From positions 85,820-149,819 of the forward strand of contig JXTB01000033.1 in NCBI GenBank assembly GCA_002914805.1: a DNA stretch of 64,000 nt, written 5' to 3'. The stretch comes from Parasponia andersonii (Eukaryota > Streptophyta > Magnoliopsida > Rosales > Cannabaceae). How positions within the stretch are numbered: position 1 is the stretch's first letter; each line of letters starts with the position of its first letter. A program made the translations under genes and the position numbers. The notes under the pieces are model-generated. The model was not told where the DNA came from and did not search any database. It worked only from the letters and a program-made list of their open reading frames with translations. This document shows, piece by piece, positions 43,873-56,920 of the stretch.

Positions 43873-46800
43873 TCACATGGTCCCCGCCTCGTCTGAACTA
43901 GCTGAGGCCTCACTTGCTTCTGGACGTGCTCTGCCTCCCTGAGTCTCATCCTCGCTGGACATGCTCTCTTCACTGGAATCCGAAGATGTTCCAAAGTCCT
44001 CATCAGTCAGCATATCAGCTTTCCGTTTCTTCCTGATATCTTTTACTCCTCTTCCTTGAAGAGCGAGTCTCCTTCGTTTTCGCGCATTTCGCTTGCCCTT
44101 AGGGACCTCTTCTTTCTGTGATTCAAGGCTTTTGCTTTCAACCTGATTCACAGCTTTTCCTTTGCCATACTCGTTATCCTCTGAATCCTCGGCATCTAGC
44201 TTGCGCCTTTTCCTACTTGAATTCGTCTGGGAAAAAGAATTGACATCTATAATGAGACATGGTCACAGCACCAACATGCATAACCACTACCAAGTGCCAA
44301 AGGAAAAATAAAGACGATAATTAAATCTCTACTAAATGCTGTTTAACGACAAGTGAACAAAATCAAACCACTAACCACAATCTCAAACTAAACTAAAGGC
44401 CCTCAACAAAATCTATACTACAAAAAAGTCTTAACTTGTCATCCAAGCTCCTTATATGCCCAACTACAATGTTTTTATCCTCCAACCTAAGCCAAACTTG
44501 ACAATCCCTTGTCTTTGAGAAATTTCATCAACTACGCCTAAAAAGTAACTAATTTGACACATATGCTCCACTAAATAAAGTTCTACAATATATGCATATA
44601 CCCACCTACAAAGACCAAAACACCCTTCAATTTTCATTAAACAAAAGCGTAAACTAGCCACACAGAGAGAGCACAGGCATCACCACAGTCGGGAATTTCA
44701 CCCAAATGCAGGCATCAACACAGTCAAACCCACACAAAGAACCAGTACCAAAGCCAAATCAAATTTGATCAATTTACACTTGCAAAAGATCTGGGACAGT
44801 GAGAATTATCAATAGACTCAAGACAATCTTTCAAAGCAGGGAACCTACTACCACCCAATGGGGATTCCCAAAACCGCCCCACATAACTTAAATGGTGAAT
44901 GATGCAGGGATGGTACATGAAAATAGTGGCAAGTACATGGATGTTAAATGTAAAACCCACACATGAAAATAGTGGCGAGGGCATGGATGTTAAATGTAAA
45001 ACCCACCCTGCCCTGCCCCATTTATGAACCTAGAAAAGAGAGGCAAGGATTCTGGTCGCATAGATGAGACTCCTGGATTGGATTCTTGAAGAGGTTGTGT
45101 GCAAGATAAAAGACGAGGAATGTCCTTTAAAAAACAAATAAGGGTAGTTTTGTCCAAAGCACAAATTGTAGTGTTATATTAAGCTGGAGCATAGATTTGA
45201 TCTTTAATTGAGCATATTTACTAGAACTTCTCTTGTGTTTTGTCTTATGTTGGCCTTTCCACTTGCAACAGACTATATTTTTAGCCCAAATTTCACAGAA
45301 TTCGTCTCCAATAGCAGGAATAAGAACACGTAATAACTCATAGAAATTGATAGTTCAAAATTTTTGGTAGTCTTCAATTACATCGCGAGTATTTTCTTTT
45401 TCATTTTGTTCAATGCCTAAATCACAGAGCTAAGATCTCCTAGTTGTTCATGTATGAGAAATGGTTCAACAAGATAAAAACTACCCAAAAAAATATATAT
45501 ACATTACGGGAGAAAAATAGTGTATGATATTCACAGCTACTTTTTTCATCATCAAATAAATGGAAGTGCAAGAGCATTTTTCACTATTTAATCACACAAT
45601 AACAAATTGTTGGGAATGGTCTCATGCTCATACCTTGGGTCCACGATCAACCAATCTAGCCCATTCATGTCGGTTCCTCAAGCAATCAAGAACAGCCTGC
45701 GAATGACTCGCATATGCATAGCGCTCCCCATTATGCTTCCTCAAGTTATGCCAATGCTGCAAAAAGAGACCAAAACATAAAAGAATAAGAAACACGTAGA
45801 AGAGATTCTTTTTCTTCACTAAAAGCAACAAAATGAAAACAGCAAACTGCTTAACAAAGGAACCATACCGGCAGCACTGCATTACAGAGCTCCTCATATG
45901 TCATGCGCCTGCCTTTGCTCATAATCTCATTAATCAATCCTGCATATGAGAATAGGAGCAGGAAACTACAATCAAGAAGACAGTCAAGACACTTAAGGAA
46001 TAATGCAATCTGACACAAAAGGATAACAGCTACCTGGTAAAGTACGATGAACAGGACCACCAACTGTGCCGGTATCATCATCAGAGGTATTCCTAGGTGA
46101 ACTTCTTATCGAAGGCAAATTGCGCTCGTTAGCCTCAGCAGATGAAGATGGAACACTGCTTGCAGTGGCAACAGAGGTAGAAGGGATATTCCTCTTGAGA
46201 GACTCCGCCGCTGAGGATCCGTTGTCCTCTTTCTTGGTAGCAGCTTCTACTGTATAATCTGTATCTTGTCTTCTCAGATCATGTGAAGAAGCTCTGCCCA
46301 TCCTTTTACCTTCATCAGCCTCCTCACGAGAACTATGGAACCCATCTCTGGGAGCATCCCTGTATTTCCTTCTAGGGACCTATACAAATTAGGACTTCTT
46401 ATTATATATACCAGGAAAAAAAGAAAGCCGCTACAGCATATTGGAACTGTGTAAACATATCTACTGAAAGCTTGATAAAAATAACCACCCCAAAAACAAG
46501 TCATGAATATTAGGTAAGCATAAAACTTACCAAATTGTGATCTTTTCCTCCAGAACTCGACGTCCGCTTTATTAGCATGCTTGTCGGAGTTGGAGAAGCC
46601 AACTGAGGTACACCACTAGCATGACGCACACGTGGTACTCGAGGTACTCGAGGAGAGCTGTTGAGTTCTTGATGTAGCAGTAAAGCAAGCTGTCAAAATA
46701 CACAGAATTATATACAAAAAGATCATGTACCAAAATTACTAGGAACAATTATATTCCAAAACACAAAATTCCGCTCTCACCTCCTCGTCGCTAAGTGTTG

Positions 46801-49800
46801 CAGGAGAACTTGATGAAACAGGTGGACACACAGAAGGCACAAGATTTTGACTAATTTTCGAGGAAGACTGTGAAGGTGGCTGGTTAAACTTTTCTCCTTT
46901 TTGGGGCACCCCTGAAGCTGAACTTCTACTGTTTGTATGCATAGCCTTCTGATGGTGGAGTGACACAGTAGGCTCACCACAAGCTGAAGTTAAAGCAGTA
47001 GTAGATGCAGTTGTTGATGTCTTGGAAGATGCACAAAACAAATTATCTTTTGATTCTGGTGATGCTTTCTTGGAAAGAGAATCATGTGAATTCCTGTTTG
47101 AGTGTGAGGGTTTTGGAGCAGAATTTGCAAATGATTTTTTCACAGTTTTCCTTGGCAGGCCATCCCTATCCTCATCCCTGACACGATCTTTCCTCATATT
47201 GACATTACCATCAGGTGACATATGTGGTTTAGCAATAGAATTAGAATTCAGAGCATCAACAGATTTAACATTGTCAGAAGTGGATGATTTAGGAATCAAC
47301 ACAGTGGTCGAATTGGAAGAAGATTTTCCAGAAGATGCTACCATTTTACGCTGACTAGGCAGTCCCTGAGAATTTAACATGGTTCCTCCTGTTTTTGAAT
47401 GCCCCTCGAGAAGCTCAGAACCATGTTTCTGTTCTGAAGGACTTTTCGGCATAGCCAACAAACCACCATTGCCCTCCAGTTCTGATTTAAGCTGACAAGA
47501 ATCACCAGATAATTGGTCTGCCTTGTCCATATGAGAATCAGTAACTGCTTCAAAACTTCGGTCAAGGTCTTCTGGCTTATGGTCACTGGATTGTGAACAG
47601 CTTACTGTTACATCATTCACTTTAGAAGATTCAAAAACATGATCCGTAGATGTTCCAAAACCTTTTGCATCACCACGAGGAGAAGACTTAATATTCAACA
47701 CAGACCCAGCATGATCAACATGATCTTCTTTTTTCACTTCCAAATCAGGTCGTTCAGACGTCAATGCAATATCACTGTTAAAATCTTGAACCTGCTTGTC
47801 CTTAACTTCTGGTGCAATACCAGGCACAGCTTCCACAAGAGGTTGACCAATGTTTTTATCAGACCCCTCAACACTATCATCCAACTTACCAACTGCAGTG
47901 CCCTCCTCCTATCATTGAAAATAATGTAATTTCAGCAAACTGAAGTGTAAAATAATAGACAAGAATGGATGAAATAGCACCAAAAAATTAAGCATAAGCA
48001 ATCTAAACACACACACCTGAAAAACAAAAAAAAGACTAGAACTGTACACAATCATGGGAACACATTGGACAATAGACAATGTGCTCCAGAGGTAACACCT
48101 CCCTACATCAAAGGACTTAAACAAGAGCGAAATACTCATTGTACTGACAAAAATCTGGATGGGTCTCAGACACTAGCACCTATCTAAAGTTGCAGACTCA
48201 CAAGCTGTGAAAAATAAATCTTAAAACTGCATAAGGAGTTGGACATGCTCATTCGTTGAGCATGGATTGCTCCTCCTTAAGTTGTAAGAGCAGCAGCAAT
48301 TCACATTCGGAACAACCATGAGGTTGCATAATAAGGCAATAAATGACATTTGCACCTAGGTCTTAATTCATGATTATAGATTTCGCTCAGTAGATCTTGA
48401 AAACTCAAATTAAGTTACTTTACCTTAACTAGTTTCAAAAACAAAATGAAATTAAAAATTAAAAACCTCATGTGAATGTTAGTGGCTTACCTAACTCTTA
48501 ATATTTAATAGTTCATCTACGTTAAAAACTGTAGTTGTCAACTTAGACATCTCACCAAGAATTTTATTTCACTTATCAACTCAACTTTTGAACCTATGTT
48601 GAAACCCCCATTTACCTGCTTTCGTACACCTAAAATCCTCATCAGTTTAGCATTAACATTCAATATCAGGAAACCAGGAAACTCTCAACATACTCGTGGA
48701 AGCAGAATATGAGCCTCAATTCAGATATATATCCCAGGTAGTTCAGTAAAAATGCGATACAAAATGGTGGCCACAGAGTAAATTGTAAAAATGGTCTCAT
48801 CCAGTAGAGTAAGAGAAGTAACACAGACTTTTAGCGATAATCCTTGCAAGATAAACCCTCCGTAACTTGCTAAATGCACTTTCAAGCACAACAAAATTAA
48901 GAAGAAAGAAGAATCATAGAAAAAAAAAAGTGTGTTTGCAAGTCTATTGAAAGTACCTCATCTTTTACCCGAAGCTTTCCTGCATTACCATGTCCGGCTG
49001 AGGATCCAACAGCATCATCAGTTTTAGGAGAGCTTTCTAGCACTGCAGGAAGTTGATGGCCATTCTTGTCTTCCTTCAGTCCAGTACCAATGGCAAAATC
49101 TTGTCTAGACATGTCAGAAGATAAGGCTTCTGAAGAATGCTTTCCAACATTACCATGAGGTACAAGGCGTCGGTCGGATGTAGGTTCTCTAACCACCGTC
49201 TCCTTCAAATGTTTGTTCTTCGTAGTGTGACTTTCACCCTTAGGAAACTTCGGAGCTCTGTCTTCATAAAATTCCAATTGTTTTGCATCACTGGTCGGTG
49301 TAAACACTAGTAATAGAAAATGAAAAACACAAAAATTGGAATCAACAGGCACATGTTAGCTAAAACAAAATGTGACACACTTTTAACATTCTTGTCATTG
49401 AGTGTAGATAGCTAGTAGAAGAAAAAGTCGTGTTTTAAATTCCAACAAAAAATTGAATTTAATATCAGCCTGCAAAGCACATCAAAATCAAATTACCTGT
49501 TTTAGAAGAATGCGCACCTCTCCTGGTAACCTCGGCCTCTTTCTCAGCAGCTCTGGCTTTCTTCTTCCCACTCCTATCTTTAGGTGTTCCTGAATCTTCT
49601 TTCTTCCGCTTACCAGACTGTGACACGGCTGGCCGGATAAAGCCACTCTCCTTCAAACCATTCTGAGCACGCCTAACATCCAGACCCTCAGTTTCCCACT
49701 TTTTAGTCTCTTTCAAAGAGACCTTCCGATCACGAGTAGCCTCCTCATCTCCACCTCTCAAACCAACCAAAGTAGCCACAGGAGTAGCAAACACACTCTC

Positions 49801-50385
49801 CTTTGATAACGAGAACAAAACACCAGCACCTTTATCCACAGGATTCTCACTGTCTTCATCCAATCTAGCATCACCTTCCTTTTCACCCCAACAAGGGAAC
49901 TCCCTGTACCGAAAATTAAACTTCTTGGGCACATAGCCAGTGCACTTCCACAGCTCTGGAGTAAAAACCGACGGCAAACCACCAAACAGAGAAGGATCAC
50001 CGCCCGGAATTCCCTGAACATGTACCCTCTCCTCCATTGGTATATCAGTCCAAAGCCTAAAGGGGCGGCGAGGAGGTCCATTCGGAGCATAAGAGCCCTC
50101 TATTCTCACGGTTTTAGTAGGAAGCTCAACCAACAATTGAGCAACCTCAGTCTCCTCGCTATCATTCCTATTATTCTTGCTCTTACATTTATCACAAACA
50201 AATATATCATCTCCCTTCACATACCTAGAGCACCGAGTGTGCACCCAAACTCCACACTCATCGCAATTAACCATCTCTTCTCCATCATCAAAATTCACAC
50301 CGCATACACAATCCACAGTCCAAGACCCATTAACCCAATCATCGGGAGGGTCCGAACTCTGGAGGCGGTGCGACCGGCCTTTCAT
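43873..50385 (-). CDS. PHD-finger nuclear protein
   Basis: Probably a chromatin reader. Eight exons join in frame to 1,139 residues: 50385-49497, 49306-48957, 47908-46781, 46689-46531, 46379-46034, 45939-45869, 45756-45634, 44226-43873. A C4HC3 PHD finger lies at residues ~26-67 (C26, C28, C41, C44, H49, C52, C64, C67). A conserved-looking block follows (~105-170, with FTPELWKCTGYVPKKF). A long Ser/Lys/Asp-rich, probably disordered middle fills ~200-900. A C-terminal block (MTYEELCNAVLP, then HWHNLRKHNGERYAYASHSQ and EWARLVDRGPK) looks structured. The tail has Lys/Arg-rich nuclear-localisation patches and an acidic Ser-rich end. The exact function is not known to me. No frame damage was seen. 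Confidence 0.88.
44915..45005. repeat. 46 bp tandem duplication in a PHD-gene intron
   Basis: ACATGAAAATAGTGGC starts at 44915 and 44961. The units differ at few positions and share ATGGATGTTAAATGTAAAAC. Confidence 0.85.
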
Positions 50386-50456
50386 ATCTTTTGTACCTCC
50401 TATTTCGCAAAACCCAAAAAAAAAAAAAAAAAAAACCCCAAATACCCCTAAAGCGT

Positions 50457-50470
50457 AACCCCTAACCCTA
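50457..50470 (-). promoter_or_regulatory. Telo-box upstream of the PHD gene
   Basis: ACCCCTAACCCTAA (plus strand) is a telomere-like double repeat ~75-85 bp before the ATG. Telo-boxes recruit Myb-type and Polycomb-linked factors and are frequent near starts of plant housekeeping genes. Confidence 0.55.
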
Positions 50471-50987
50471 AGCTTCCATAACCCAATTCAAATTAACGTC
50501 CCCAAATTCAAACAAGCAACGAATTACCTTAATTCTCACCCAAAATATGGTTCCCAAACATCGGTTTAAAGAAGATTAAGGTCTAAGATTGGTACCTGGG
50601 AAGAAACTCTCGGATGTGGTGGAGCCACTAATGGTGTGTCTATGTACGAAGCTTTGGAATTGTATTGGAAGCAGAAGAAACCTCGAAAGAGTGGGTGAGA
50701 ACAGAAGTTCTTTGGCTATCGCTATGGCTATGGCTGAAGGTCTCCCCTGTCTCAGCCGGGGTCTCGGGTAGGCAAAGCTGCTTCTTCTTCTCGGTTGGCG
50801 CGTGGGAGATGGCTATCTCTATCCGCACGGACGAAAATGGTGTCTTCTATTTCTCTCTCTTTGTCTCGCACGAACTGGCGGAACCGAAAGAGATAGATAA
50901 CCTTTGATTCTGGGTTTTGATTTGGCGTCCGTTTCCTCTTGGCAACCAAAGCTCTCGGCTCCAAACTATCACCCATTATTTATTTAA

Positions 50988-51012
50988 TGGGCTTCTTGGA
51001 CCAAACGGCCCA
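50988..51012 (-). promoter_or_regulatory. Pair of site II (TGGGCY) elements
   Basis: TGGGCT on the plus strand at 50988-50993 and TGGGCC on the minus strand (GGCCCA, 51007-51012) lie ~600 bp upstream of the PHD ATG. With the telo-box, this is the TCP-type arrangement of growth-related promoters. Which transcript they serve is inferred. Confidence 0.4.
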
Positions 51013-51649
51013 CATTCCGTCCAGGGCTCGAAGTACAAGGCAAAACCTAATTCTTACGACAAAGACAAATGAGAAAATGACACGTGCTACGATACTTTAA
51101 CAAAATATTTCAAATACACGATCCGGCCTAATATAGTTTATTTTGTACGATTATTTTCTAAAATTGGACAATCTGTGAGCTTCATCTTCTTTTCTCATTT
51201 TGCTTAATTTAATCGCCGGCTTTTGAGTGAAATGAGGGTTTAATGGATGATTTCTAGATTTTTGTTTTCATTTTTTAAACTTATTTCGTCATTTTAGCTT
51301 TTAAGTCTTGTTTTTTTTTTTTATTGGTTCATGATTTTTTTCTTCTTTATTGTATTTGTCATGATTATTCTTTTTAGTTTCAGCTATGGTCGCAACTCGA
51401 GCACAATCGACATCTCCAGTTTCCTAATCGAAGGAGGTTTTACGATCGAAAGAAAATGTAGTTCCTCCAAAATCACTACCGTCTGTTTGAGAAAAAAGAC
51501 AAAATTTCTAAGTTAGAGTTGTCCTAATTTAGAAATAAGAAGAAATAACCCACTTTGAAGGGCCCTAGAACTTCTGTTAAAAATCGTCGAGTAAAAACTC
51601 AACCTAATAGGCAAAAATCGGTATTCTATAGTTTGCGATGTGAGATATT
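51013..51649. other. Intergenic, no gene seen
   Basis: AT-rich. The frame at 51331-51516 has no domain. Confidence 0.4.
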
Positions 51650-52390
51650 ATGGAATGAAACATTTTGGTTTCTAGCATTTTGTAAAAAATAAAAAACCAC
51701 AATAGTTTTAAGGAAACTTTCACTATTTATTATGATTTGAAAAAAAAACCCCAATGGTTTTTAGGAAACTTTCGTAGTTTCCTATGATTTGTTTAACTAC
51801 AGAGCATTCTGCAAAATAGAAACCATAATGGTTTTCAGAAAATCTTCTTGGTTTTTTGTAATTTACTTAGCTACAGAACATTCTGCTAAATGAAATTACA
51901 ATGATTTTCATAGTTTCATGTGATTTATTTAAGTACATGATATTTCGTAAAAATGAAACCACGATGGTTTCCTTTGATTTATTTAGCTATAGAGCTTTCT
52001 GCAAAAAGAATACCACAATAGTTTCCAAGAAATATTTGTAGTTCCCTATGATTTATTTACATACAAAATATTCCACTAAAAGAAACCAAATTGATTTCCA
52101 GGAAACCTTTGTAATTTCTTGTGATTTACTTACGTATACAATATTCTGCTAATAAGAAACCAAATTATGTTTGAGGAAACCTCTGTGGTTTCCTAAGAAA
52201 AAAAAAAACTTATTTACTAAAATACCACCATATTTTTTAGCTATCAAAATATTTAGAAAAATACCTTAAAAAGGTTGTATGAAATTTTTACTATTTTTGA
52301 AATGTCGTAAATTTGGTAATATTTTTTAAAAAATAGTTATAAGTGTCCAAAACTCAAAAAAAATTTACACCCACTCCTAATATTTTTTTA
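51650..52390. repeat. Tandem array of ~75 bp units with flank (copy 2, inverted)
   Basis: Units carrying AGGAAAC...ATGATTTGTTTA...CATTCTGC-AAA recur at ~74 bp from ~51710 to ~52190. The right flank (52200-52360, with TTTTTAGCT-TCAAA and TTTGGTAATATTTTTTA) is the reverse complement of the left flank of the element at 3060. The two copies are therefore opposite-facing members of one family. Confidence 0.75.
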
Positions 52391-54763
52391 TGCCTTATAT
52401 TTCACAATTCACATACTCATATTTCCATTTCATTTCAAAAATATCTATTATACAATGTATAAAATGTGTGGTATATATCTGTAACATAAATTTTTATTTA
52501 TGATTTACATTTATGGTGCAAAATTTATATTTATGGTATATATAAATGAATACCAATTTTAGGTATAATTTTTAATCATGAAATATATATTTTTTATGTA
52601 TAAAATACTTGTAGTATATATTTCTCCAAACATGAATAAAAATGGGTATATGTGAAATAAAAAGACAAATAGGTATTCATGAAAATATGTTTAAAAAAAT
52701 GAGCATTTTAGTATTTTTTTCCTACATAAATACTTAAATACTTGGGTTGAGTTTGTATATGGCCATTTTTTCGGTCCAAAACTCAGTATTTGATCACGAC
52801 CAGTTTTTATAACAATTTGTTCTATATAATAGACTTGTTGGAAATTTAGTACCGAAAATGCCCCTAAAAGAGCTCAATTATGCATTTTTCTCTCGTCCGA
52901 AAGATTCTCGCTCACATTCCCTCCTGTACAACATTTTTTCAGCATTTTCTCTCTCATTCAAAAATTTTTTCACTTATTTTCCATCTTATCCAAAATTTTC
53001 TATTCACTTTCGTTCAAAATTTTCTCACTCTAGTTCATATAAAAATCTTTTATAAAAAAAAATTGAAGCTATCCATAATCTGAAAACCAAAAACCTCAAA
53101 ACTTATACAAAATTTCTCTAAAAAAAAACCTCAAATTTGTACGATTCGAAGCTTACAGTAGAGTACAATAAACAAAAATCCTCATAGCTCATTATCAAAA
53201 GGTACATATCTCAGCTTCGCTTACTATGTATATACGTGGGTATGTTTTAGTTTATATGTTCATCTAAAATTTTAGTTTAAACCTTCTAATGTACTGTACT
53301 GTATATATCATGATTCCTTGATTTTAATTTGATATATAAATTTCGATATATGTTTCATATATTCTAGAATTCGTACATTGAATATATAAAATCCTCTATT
53401 ATGACAGTTTTTCAAGATTTATTTGATTTAAATTGATTGGATAGATTTTTATGAATTTTAGGTTTATAGATCTTAGGTTCCTTAAAAATTTCACTATATT
53501 TTGGTTTTTCTCATTAAATCTTAGTACATAGTTATAATGACAGATTTGATTTTGTATTTTATATATTACATATCAAGTGTTTGATAAAATGCCAAAAAGA
53601 AATTTTGTATGTAGTATCATCTGGAATTTATGGGGATTTTGTTGTTTGATATTTGATGCTATAAAGGATATAAGCCTATATTTTACAGATGGCTCAAAAG
53701 GCATGTAAAAGATGGTTTTTCATTCTTGTTGTTTTGACGTGTACTATATTTTATACTACTTTTATATTTTAGACTAATTTGTCGACGTTGTAAAGATATA
53801 TTGTCAAAAAAGCTATGAATTCTTTATTGTTTCTTATGTAATCCACAATAAATTTTTGTTAAAAAATCTCATCTAAGAAGTTGAAGTATACATTGATATT
53901 AGAAGTCTATTTACAGATTAATTGGAATGAAAATAATAGTGTATATATATATATATATATATTTACAACATATATATTAGAGTTAGTTTGTTGGTTAATT
54001 GGTATATATGTTTGTAATATGAGATTATTACAATTATACAATTATTTCAAGGACATTTTAGGTTGACATTGTAGCTAAAGCCTGAATCAAATTGAAGATA
54101 TCTCTTTTTCTAAATAGGTAAAACATATAGCTTTTGGTATATTGAAATTATGAGTTCTTTCATTTCTTTGTATTGCAGTTTTTCACTTGGATATTAAACT
54201 TTTTTACTTTTTAGTTTTGAGGCTATGAGTTTCTTTTTATTTTGTTTGTTTTTCGTCTAGTTAAAAGCTTTTTTTGATGGAGGTTTATTCATTATTTTAT
54301 CAACTTTTCTATAAGGCCATTTATATGGTTTATTCATTTATCTTCATTTTTTAGTTCATATTCGAACTTTCTCTTTGTTATATGAACTTAGGAATCTAGT
54401 TCGTAGGGTCCTGACTTTATTTGCTTATTTGGATCACTATTACATTGGATTTATAGTAAGGTTCATGAAAATTTTGTTTTAGACAACTAATTGAGTAATT
54501 TGGATATCACTAGATTAAGGTCATTTTGATATTAATTCATGAATTTTTATTGTGGTTTATAAATAATGACCCAATTTCATAAATTATGTTATATATTTAT
54601 ATATGTATGAATTATATTTTTATTTTTTGATAAAATTACTAATATTATTATAACCATCAAATTAAAATCTAATAGCTCAAATTAGAGTACTCATCCATGG
54701 AGCAAAAACAAAAGTCTCCACTAAAACACGACCCATATATATATTTACAGGTTATATAGATAG
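52391..54763. other. AT-rich intergenic, no gene seen
   Basis: (TA)n at 53942-53962. Segment 54626-54700 resembles 57895-57965. Frames near 52858-53083 are Phe/Ser-rich and domain-free. Confidence 0.45.
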
Positions 54764-56915
54764 TGTGATATCCAAAATTTTCAAACGACACCCAATTCCT
54801 CACATAAGTAAAGAGCCAATAATAACGTGATTATATAGCATTTTTAATTATATTATTGTCACGTCTACATACTATTTTAAGTTTTACTTTAAAATTATTA
54901 GATTATTAACACTTATTACGTTTTAAGATAATTTTGCAGTGAAATGCTTGAGACACGTTCTTTGGTATAAGTTTGATGTGTGTATGTATTGATCAATTTT
55001 ATTTGAATTTTAAACGGCTAGACTTTCAGTTATTTATTATAGGGAATATTAGAATAGTTGAGTTTATTTTTATAGTTTCACACATAAGGTTTATTTTATT
55101 AGGTACCTAATGCTATTTAATTTTACTTAAGAAAAACCTTTTATTCAAATTATTCAATAGTTCACACTTTGAGACATTTTTTTTAGATTTTCTATTTTTG
55201 TCAGATNNNNNNNNNNNNNNNNNNNNNNNNNNNNNNNNNNNNNNNNNNNNNNNNNNNNNNNNNNNNNNNNNNNNNNNNNNNNNNNNNNNNNNNNNNNNNN
55301 NNNNNNNNNNNNNNNNNNNNNNNNNNNNNNNNNNNNNNNNNNNNNNNNNNNNNNNNNNNNNNNNNNNNNNNNNNNNNNNNNNNNNNNNNNNNNNNNNNNN
55401 NNNNNNNNNNNNNNNNNNNNNNNNNNNNNNNNNNNNNNNNNNNNNNNNNNNNNNNNNNNNNNNNNNNNNNNNNNNNNNNNNNNNNNNNNNNNNNNNNNNN
55501 NNNNNNNNNNNNNNNNNNNNNNNNNNNNNNNNNNNNNNNNNNNNNNNNNNNNNNNNNNNNNNNNNNNNNNNNNNNNNNNNNNNNNNNNNNNNNNNNNNNN
55601 NNNNNNNNNNNNNNNNNNNNNNNNNNNNNNNNNNNNNNNNNNNNNNNNNNNNNNNNNNNNNNNNNNNNNNNNNNNNNNNNNNNNNNNNNNNNNNNNNNNN
55701 NNNNNNNNNNNNNNNNNNNNNNNNNNNNNNNNNNNNNNNNNNNNNNNNNNNNNNNNNNNNNNNNNNNNNNNNNNNNNNNNNNNNNNNNNNNNNNNNNNNN
55801 NNNNNNNNNNNNNNNNNNNNNNNNNNNNNNNNNNNNNNNNNNNNNNNNNNNNNNNNNNNNNNNNNNNNNNNNNNNNNNNNNNNNNNNNNNNNNNNNNNNN
55901 NNNNNNNNNNNNNNNNNNNNNNNNNNNNNNNNNNNNNNNNNNNNNNNNNNNNNNNNCTTCGAATGATATTAGGAAATAGTTATTTTCAAGTAAAGTTTAA
56001 AATGATAATATTTGAACATAAATAGGGTCACGTCAACTGTACCTAGAGCAATGGGCATTTCACGGGAAAATAGATAGAGCTCGAAAACAAGGTAAGTAAC
56101 ATCATACCTGTAATGTAAGAAATTCTTTATTCTGTGAATTTGTGGATATAGAATCTGTGGATATGTGTACATACATAACTGTCATTCAGTTTTGCATGAG
56201 ACATGAACACGTGGTGTATTTATATTTTCTGACAAGTATTGATGAATAGGGTGTGGCGGACCAGCGCCCAAATATATGATATGGTTCCTTCGGGAACACT
56301 TTGGTCCTCTCGGGGACATTATGGTTCCTACGGGAACACTTTGACGGGGGTGGACTTCTACTGTACACAGAGGAGATTTTCTGGGGCTCGAGACCTCCAT
56401 ATAGCTCATGATATGTTATACGTTCTCTGAGTGGCTCAGTATGCAATTCACGGTCTTGTCAGGCAATAAAATATACACAGGGATCCCAACCATATGACCA
56501 TTTGTTTCATGTTATATGTACTCTACATCTGCATACGTTACTTACTGAGTTTTATACTTATTAATATTCTTACATTGCAGAAGGTACGGATGATATGTGA
56601 GTTAGAAGAGGAGCGCTGACTTTCTGACCGCGGCTTGTGTATATGAGCATTTTGACGCTGTGATTTCTGATAGACGATTTTGTACCTATTTTGTATGTGT
56701 ACATTATGTAACTTTCATGAGAGGCCCACTTACCGAGGGTGTATATATGTATACATTAGAGTATGTATAATTATGAGTGGAAATTTCCTTTTTCCTTCTA
56801 AAAAGTTTTAATTTTCCTTGATTTTATCAATTCTAAGTCGAGTAATGTCTCCCGATTTCACTAAATATTTATACTAATACACTTACGTACGTGTGTGGAA
56901 TCAGGGGATGTTACA
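54764..56915. mobile_element. Solo LTR of a Ty3/gypsy-like element, ~2.15 kb
   Basis: The ends are TGTGATATCC at 54764 and GGATGTTACA ending at 56915, which are inverted to each other (TGTAACATCC). GATAG sits immediately outside both ends (54759-54763, 56916-56920), a perfect 5 bp target duplication. A GTTCC-TCGGGAACACTTTGG motif is repeated at 56283-56342. A 750 bp N gap (55207-55956) lies inside, so a short internal remnant cannot be excluded. Long LTRs ending in TTACA are usual for some chromovirus-type elements; the family is inferred. Confidence 0.7.
55207..55956. other. Assembly gap (750 N)
   Basis: No sequence is available. Any open frame across it is meaningless. Confidence 1.
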
Positions 56916-56920
56916 GATAG

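Noticed and set aside
47022..47354. 110-codon plus-strand frame
   Set aside because: Antisense to the Ser-rich PHD exon 3, no domain.
50020..50458. Plus-strand frames at the PHD start
   Set aside because: Antisense to exon 1 and ending in an A-run; the minus frame carries the PHD cysteines.
55198..56025. 275-codon open frame
   Set aside because: It is almost entirely Ns from the assembly gap.
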